From contig CAZAIO010000058.1 of the NCBI GenBank assembly GCA_964485235.1, forward strand, positions 1-17,786: a stretch of 17,786 bases of DNA, given 5' to 3'. The notes beneath the pieces were generated by a model. That model was given only the letters and a program-made list of their open reading frames with translations. It did no database searches and was not told the DNA's origin. Position numbers and translations under genes: made by a program. Numbering within the stretch: position 1 is the first letter of the stretch; each line of letters opens with the position of its first letter. Source of the stretch: CAZAIO01 sp964485235 (GTDB lineage Bacteria; Chloroflexota; Dehalococcoidia; GIF9; UBA5629). Positions 13,516 through 17,786 of the stretch are shown piece by piece.

Positions 13516-16155
13516 GTGACAAGCGACGAAGTTCGACAATTATTTCTAGAATTTTTTAAAAATAAAAAGCATACAATTATTCCCAGTTCCTCTCTTATAC
13601 CGCACGACGATCCTACCCTTTTATTGACAACAGCGGGAATGGTTCAGATAAAACCGTATTTTCTCGGTATAGCTGTTCCATCCAATCCAAGATTGGCTTC
13701 ATGCCAGAAGTGTTTTCGCACAACTGATATCGATGCGGTGGGAGATCCCAAACATCTCACGTTTTTTGAAATGCTGGGGAATTTCAGCGTTGGCGACTAT
13801 TTTAAGGAAGAAGCTATCAAGTGGGCATGGGAGTTCGTTATAGAACATCTTAAATTGCTTCCTGAAAAGTTATGGATAACCGTTTATCTCGATGATGATG
13901 AAGCATATAACATATGGAAAAGTATCGGTATCCCGGAAGGAAGAATCGTGCGTTTAGGGGAGAAAGATAATTTCTGGGGACCTGCCGGTGATTCAGGGCC
14001 GTGCGGCCCGTGCAGCGAAATACACTATGATTTTGGTGAAGAAAATGGATGCGGAAGACCGGAGTGTAATCCCGGTTGCAGCTGTGGAAGGTTTTCGGAA
14101 ATATGGAACCTGGTGTTTACCCAGTACAACCAGGACCGTAACGGCAACAGAACACCGTTGCCGAAGCCGAATATTGATACGGGTATGGGGCTCGAAAGGA
14201 CAACAGCTTTATTGCAGGGAGTTACCTCTGTCTACGATACAGACCTCTTTCTGCCGATGCGCAAGGTTATCGAAGGTTTATCCGGACTGACTTATGGTGA
14301 AGATGAAGCATATAGCAGAGCAATGAGAATACTTGCCGAACATAGCCGCGGAATAACTTTCCTGATTACCGATGGTGTATTGCCTGCGAATGAAGGGAGA
14401 GGGTATGTCCTTCGCAGGTTATTGCGAAAAGCTTGCTTTTTCGGTAGAAAACTGGGTATAGAGGCTCCATTTTTAAATCGTATTACCGATATTGTTATAG
14501 CCGATATGGGGCATGTTTATCCTGAATTAAAAACAAACAAGGAATTTGTACGTGAAATCATAACTGTTGAAGAAGAGAAATTCGGCAACACTCTTGACGC
14601 CGGAATCAATCTCGTTGAAAAGACTATCTCGGAAGTTAAAAGCGCCGGGGAAAATATAATCTCGGGTGAAGAAGTATTCCGGCTCTACGATACATATGGA
14701 TTTCCGGCAGAATTGACCGCTGAAATTGCTGACGAATATGGACTGTCGATTGACCTCGCTGGATTCGAAAAGGAGATGGAAAGCCAGCGGACACGTGCCC
14801 GCGCAGGTCATAAATTTGTTAACAGTACTGCTGCAGTAGATATAACGGTGCCTGAATCCGATTTCAAGGGATACAATGAAGTACATTTACATACTACAAT
14901 CAAATTTATATTTGACCGCGATACAAATGCGCCTGTTGACCGGGCACAGCAAGGCAGTAATGTAGCGATTGTGCTGGATGAAACACCGTTTTACGGTGAA
15001 ATGGGCGGACAAATGGGAGATACAGGAAAACTGATCGGAAGTTCCGGGGAAATGGAAGTAGCCGATACAACACGTGAGCTCACCGGGGCTTTATCGGGAA
15101 AAACATTTTATCACGTCGGTTCAATAACATACGGTATACTCTCAGTGAACGATAGTGTAGAGGCGGTTATTGATATCGAACGGCGTATGGATATTGCCCG
15201 AAATCATACCGCAACTCATCTTCTTCAGGCTGCTCTACGGATAGTGCTTGGTACTCATGTATACCAGAGAGGTTCACTTGTTGCCCCCGACCGGCTGCGG
15301 TTCGATTTTTCCCATATGAAAAATATTGATAAACGACAGCTTGAAGAGATACAGCAACGTGTGAACGACATGGTGCGGAAGAATTTACCGGTAGTAAGCA
15401 GGGAAAATGTTCATTATAAAGAAGCTGTCGATGAAGGTGCGATGGCTTTGTTCGGCGAAAAGTACGGCGATTTTGTGCGGGTTATGAAAATCGGTGATCC
15501 CGCTGTGAGTGTTGAATTGTGCGGTGGAACACATGTCAGCTATTCCGGTGAAATAGGCACCTTTATTATAGTAAGTGAGGGAAGCATAGGAACAGGTCTG
15601 CGCAGAATCGAGGCGGTTACCGGCCGGGGCGCTGAAAGATATCTCAAGCAGAACCTGGAAATACTGGACTCCTTAACAAAAGAAATGAAAAGTACACCGG
15701 AGGAATTACCCGGTAAAGTTAAAAATATCCTTGATGAACTCACCGCTGAACGCAAGCATATTGCAGATCTGGAAAGGCAGCTTTCTAAAAATGTTGCGTC
15801 AGACCTTCTCGCCCGGCAAATAACCGTTAACGGTATAACGGTCATAGCTTCGCAGGTCAAGTCATCTTCATTACAGGTCCTGCGTGAAATCGGGGATGGG
15901 TTGCGTGAAAAGCTGGATAATGCGGTAATAGTTTTGGGATCGGTATATAATGACAAACCCGGATTTATCGCTATGGTTTCACCTGACCTGATCGATAAGG
16001 GTTTACATGCCGGCAATATAATAAAACAGGTTGCGGAAGTAACCGGTGGCAGCGGAGGGGGAAAGGCTGAAATTGCTCAGGCAGGGGGAAAAGATAAAAA
16101 CAAGATCGAAGACGCGCTTGAACTGGTAAAGGAAATCATACGGAAGGCTGTATAG
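13516..16155 (+). CDS. alaS: Alanine--tRNA ligase
   Basis: AlaRS charges tRNA-Ala and hydrolyses Ser/Gly mischarged on it. The preferred GTG at 13516 gives 879 residues beginning MTSDEVRQLFLEFF, the normal family start; the longer 13504 start is rejected. The class II catalytic core shows HTIIPSSSLIPHDDPTLLLTTAGM, GPCGPCSEIHYD and the motif 3 region DTGMGLERTT. The editing domain has the metal ligands HTATH (His564, His568) and CGGTH (Cys669, His673). The C-terminal DHHA1-type domain ends in GGSGGGKAEIAQAGG. Residues 179-190 hold a Cx4Cx3CxC cysteine cluster inserted before FSEIWNLVF; similar inserts occur in other bacterial AlaRS. It lies seven bases upstream of ruvX, an arrangement common in bacteria. 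Confidence 0.98.
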   Translation: MTSDEVRQLFLEFFKNKKHTIIPSSSLIPHDDPTLLLTTAGMVQIKPYFLGIAVPSNPRLASCQKCFRTTDIDAVGDPKHLTFFEMLGNFSVGDYFKEEAIKWAWEFVIEHLKLLPEKLWITVYLDDDEAYNIWKSIGIPEGRIVRLGEKDNFWGPAGDSGPCGPCSEIHYDFGEENGCGRPECNPGCSCGRFSEIWNLVFTQYNQDRNGNRTPLPKPNIDTGMGLERTTALLQGVTSVYDTDLFLPMRKVIEGLSGLTYGEDEAYSRAMRILAEHSRGITFLITDGVLPANEGRGYVLRRLLRKACFFGRKLGIEAPFLNRITDIVIADMGHVYPELKTNKEFVREIITVEEEKFGNTLDAGINLVEKTISEVKSAGENIISGEEVFRLYDTYGFPAELTAEIADEYGLSIDLAGFEKEMESQRTRARAGHKFVNSTAAVDITVPESDFKGYNEVHLHTTIKFIFDRDTNAPVDRAQQGSNVAIVLDETPFYGEMGGQMGDTGKLIGSSGEMEVADTTRELTGALSGKTFYHVGSITYGILSVNDSVEAVIDIERRMDIARNHTATHLLQAALRIVLGTHVYQRGSLVAPDRLRFDFSHMKNIDKRQLEEIQQRVNDMVRKNLPVVSRENVHYKEAVDEGAMALFGEKYGDFVRVMKIGDPAVSVELCGGTHVSYSGEIGTFIIVSEGSIGTGLRRIEAVTGRGAERYLKQNLEILDSLTKEMKSTPEELPGKVKNILDELTAERKHIADLERQLSKNVASDLLARQITVNGITVIASQVKSSSLQVLREIGDGLREKLDNAVIVLGSVYNDKPGFIAMVSPDLIDKGLHAGNIIKQVAEVTGGSGGGKAEIAQAGGKDKNKIEDALELVKEIIRKAV

Positions 16156-16162
16156 ATAAACG

Positions 16163-16591
16163 ATGCGAATTATGGGACTGGATATCGGGGATAAACGTAT
16201 AGGTGTTGCATTGTGCGATCCTGATGAAATACTGGCAAGCCCGCATTCGACGATTGTCAGGAAAACCGACGAGCAGGCAATACAGTCAATTATAGATATC
16301 GCATTGCAGAACAATGTGAAATGTATTGTTGCAGGAGTTCCTTATTCAATGGATGGAAGTATTGGTAAACAAGCCGCAGAGGTTATCACTTTTATAGAAA
16401 AAATATCTCAGTCAACAGAAATTCCGGTAGAGATGCAGGATGAACGCTTATCAACTGTTGCCGCTGAGAATCTCCTTAAAGAAGCGGGGAGACGACGGAA
16501 TAAATTAAAAGACCGTCGTGATTCCGCTGCCGCAGCGTATATTTTGCAGGGTTATCTGGACAAGCAGAGGTTCACGATACATGACACGTAA
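16163..16591 (+). CDS. ruvX: Putative pre-16S rRNA nuclease / Holliday junction resolvase (YqgF family)
   Basis: RuvX/YqgF is an RNase H-fold nuclease implicated in maturing the 5' end of 16S rRNA and first proposed as a Holliday junction resolvase. The 142-residue length is typical. The catalytic acids are Asp7 in GLDIGDKRIGVA, the Asp/Glu pair 93-94 in MQDERLST, and Asp120 in RRDSAAAAYILQGYL, so the active site looks complete. IVAGVPYSMDGSIG is the usual central strand and loop. The gene follows alaS by seven bases, with only a distant GGAAGG as SD, and overlaps aroE by 11 nt. That indicates one transcript from the alaS promoter. Confidence 0.95.
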   Translation: MRIMGLDIGDKRIGVALCDPDEILASPHSTIVRKTDEQAIQSIIDIALQNNVKCIVAGVPYSMDGSIGKQAAEVITFIEKISQSTEIPVEMQDERLSTVAAENLLKEAGRRRNKLKDRRDSAAAAYILQGYLDKQRFTIHDT

Positions 16592-17447
16592 AGCCGGTGT
16601 CATCGGTTATCCACTTACCCATTCTCTTTCACCCATATTCCAGCAGGCTGCCTTCGATTATTTGAAAATGGATGTTTGCTATGAATCGTGGGAGACAGAG
16701 GTAGTACATATCAAAGACAGGGTGGAGCTTCTCCGTTCGGAAGAATACCTGGGGGCGAATGTAACGATACCATATAAAGAGACGGTACTCGATCTGTTGG
16801 ATAGGCTGGATGAAAGCGCGAGTATGATAGGGGCTGTAAATACTATTGTCAATAAAAACGGCGCACTGGTCGGGCATAATACAGATGCCCCCGGATTTAT
16901 CAGGGCTTTAAAAAAGGATGGCGGGTTACACCCGGAGGGGATGGACGTGGTTATTCTGGGCGCAGGCGGCAGTGCACGAGCTGTCGGGTTTGCACTGGCC
17001 ATGGAAAATGTACGCTCGATAACGTTTGTGAACCGGACAATTGCTCACGCCGAGAGAATCGCCATCGCTTTAAGTAAATACGTAGCATTCAAAAAACTTG
17101 CTGTTCACATTGACCTGTTACCCCGGAATTCGTCTGAGCTTGAAAACGCTGTTCGTGCATGTAATTTGCTGGTAAATTGCACTTCGTTCGGTACGCGGTT
17201 TTCCCCCCTTGAAGGAAAATCACCTGTAGAGAAAAATATGATATCCGATAAAGCGTTTGTATTCGATCTTGTATATAATCCCATTGAAACTCCACTGCTG
17301 GAAATGGCGCAAAAATCGGGTGCAAAGTCACTTGGAGGTCTATCGATGCTGGTGTACCAGGGTGCGGAAGCATTTAAATTGTGGACCGGTATTGAAGCCC
17401 CTGAATCAGTCATGCTTGCTGCGGCACAAAAGGCGATGGGCTACTGA
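16581..17447 (+). CDS. aroE: Shikimate dehydrogenase
   Basis: AroE reduces 3-dehydroshikimate to shikimate with NADPH. From the ATG at 16581 the protein has 288 residues and begins TRKAGVIGYPLTHSLSP. Its shikimate-binding Ser15 and Ser17, the catalytic pair Lys66 (NVTIPYK) and Asp102 (HNTDAPGF), the nucleotide loop GAGGSARA (127-134) and the C-terminal GGLSMLVYQGAEAF are all intact. The open frame runs 21 codons further upstream to a GTG-type start at 16518 inside ruvX. That start is rejected because the family N-terminus and an SD (AGAGG, ten bases upstream) fit 16581. It shares 11 nt with ruvX. The aroC gene 125 nt downstream continues the pathway; other shikimate genes are not in view. Confidence 0.97.
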   Translation: MTRKAGVIGYPLTHSLSPIFQQAAFDYLKMDVCYESWETEVVHIKDRVELLRSEEYLGANVTIPYKETVLDLLDRLDESASMIGAVNTIVNKNGALVGHNTDAPGFIRALKKDGGLHPEGMDVVILGAGGSARAVGFALAMENVRSITFVNRTIAHAERIAIALSKYVAFKKLAVHIDLLPRNSSELENAVRACNLLVNCTSFGTRFSPLEGKSPVEKNMISDKAFVFDLVYNPIETPLLEMAQKSGAKSLGGLSMLVYQGAEAFKLWTGIEAPESVMLAAAQKAMGY

Positions 17448-17509
17448 TAAGGGTCTGCCGTTTATATTGTCGCTGAAGTATTATTAGTAATCGCAGAACA
17501 TGCTGGATG

Positions 17510-17538
17510 TTGCTATAGAAGTTCGTTCCGTTCATAAT
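17510..17538 (+). promoter_or_regulatory. Predicted promoter of aroC
   Basis: TTGCTA (17510-17515), a 17-nt spacer and CATAAT (17533-17538, 5 of 6) sit in the 125-nt gap. Transcription would begin near 17545, about 28 nt before the aroC ATG. This suggests aroC can be expressed apart from aroE. Confidence 0.5.
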
Positions 17539-17572
17539 AAAGAACGTATTATTTTTATAACGGTGTGGAGCT

Positions 17573-17786
17573 ATGAGTGAATTACGTTTTATAACTGCCG
17601 GTGAATCACATGGTAAAGGTCTTCTTTCGATTGTAGAAGGGATGGTAGCAGGACTCAATTTGGGTAATGCGTTTATCACACATGAGTTGAAAAGAAGGCA
17701 AATGGGCTACGGCCGGGGTGACCGCATGAAGATAGAGAGCGATACTGCCGAAATACTTTCCGGCGTACGCTATGGTTATACAATCG
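17573..17786 (+). CDS. aroC: Chorismate synthase (3' end outside the window)
   Basis: Chorismate synthase converts 5-enolpyruvylshikimate-3-phosphate to chorismate with reduced FMN, the last common step to aromatic amino acids. Only the first 71 codons are present. They match the family start closely: LRFITAGESHGKGLLSIVEG (residues 4-23), then RRQMGYGRGDRMKIESDTAEILSGVRYG, which contains the phosphate- and flavin-binding arginines. The ATG at 17573 has GGTG seven bases upstream, with a closer GGAG only two bases away. The frame remains open to the window edge. It follows aroE, which acts earlier in the same pathway. Confidence 0.96.
   Translation, partial: MSELRFITAGESHGKGLLSIVEGMVAGLNLGNAFITHELKRRQMGYGRGDRMKIESDTAEILSGVRYGYTI

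Noticed and set aside
16518..16580. aroE start at 16518 inside ruvX
   Set aside because: The added 21 residues are the ruvX sequence in another frame, and the family N-terminus begins at 16581.
16606..16614. DnaA box-like TTATCCACT
   Set aside because: Single site with a mismatch, inside aroE coding sequence; no cluster or AT-rich unwinding region.
1..17786. Mobile element, CRISPR array, toxin-antitoxin or defence system
   Set aside because: No transposase, integrase, direct-repeat array or paired small toxin genes were found; neighbours are ordinary housekeeping genes.

Overview
The window looks like a chromosomal segment from a bacterium of moderate GC content. The best guess is Chloroflexota, probably Dehalococcoidia-like. 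That guess rests on the style of two tandem lipoproteins (a PKD module followed by Ig-like modules ending in T-x-x-Y-x-L-T-A-T-N) and on general protein similarity recalled from memory, so taxonomy is an inference. No tRNA, rRNA, CRISPR array, insertion sequence or phage gene was seen. Almost everything is housekeeping metabolism plus one cell-surface locus.

Layout. (1) 1-726: 3' part of a slipin/stomatin-like SPFH membrane protein, closed by a strong bidirectional terminator (738-772) shared with the convergent birA. (2) 780-1526 (-) birA, a biotin-protein ligase without the HTH domain, and 1726-2475 (+) a Sir2-type deacylase. They are divergently transcribed from two well-formed promoters, and a 12-bp palindrome overlaps the birA -10 element. 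(3) 2543-5405 (+): two adjacent secreted lipoproteins with a duplicated PKD/Ig N-terminal half but unrelated C-terminal domains. (4) 9490-5423 (-): a purine biosynthesis run read as 23-aa basic ORF, purD, purE, purB, purC. (5) 9491-9865: a 375-nt region without a supported gene, holding palindromes and a promoter for holA. (6) 9866-13405 (+): holA (DNA polymerase III delta), glgA (glycogen synthase) and a ROK sugar kinase overlapping glgA by 11 nt. (7) 13467-17447 (+): a consensus promoter followed by alaS, ruvX and aroE, the last two overlapping by 11 nt. (8) 17573-end: 5' part of aroC behind its own predicted promoter.

Functionally, purD/E/B/C supply four steps of IMP synthesis (PurB also acts in the AMP branch). 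glgA and the ROK kinase suggest glycogen/glucose metabolism. aroE and aroC are steps of the shikimate pathway. alaS, ruvX and holA serve translation and DNA maintenance. The two lipoproteins are the only accessory-looking genes.

For birA, sir2, holA, alaS and aroE the longest open frame is probably not the real gene: an internal start with a good Shine-Dalgarno (SD) site and/or family alignment fits better. No clearly new multi-gene system was found. The best leads are the unrecognised 23-residue basic ORF ahead of purD, the palindrome-over-promoter arrangement at birA, and the two shuffled lipoproteins.
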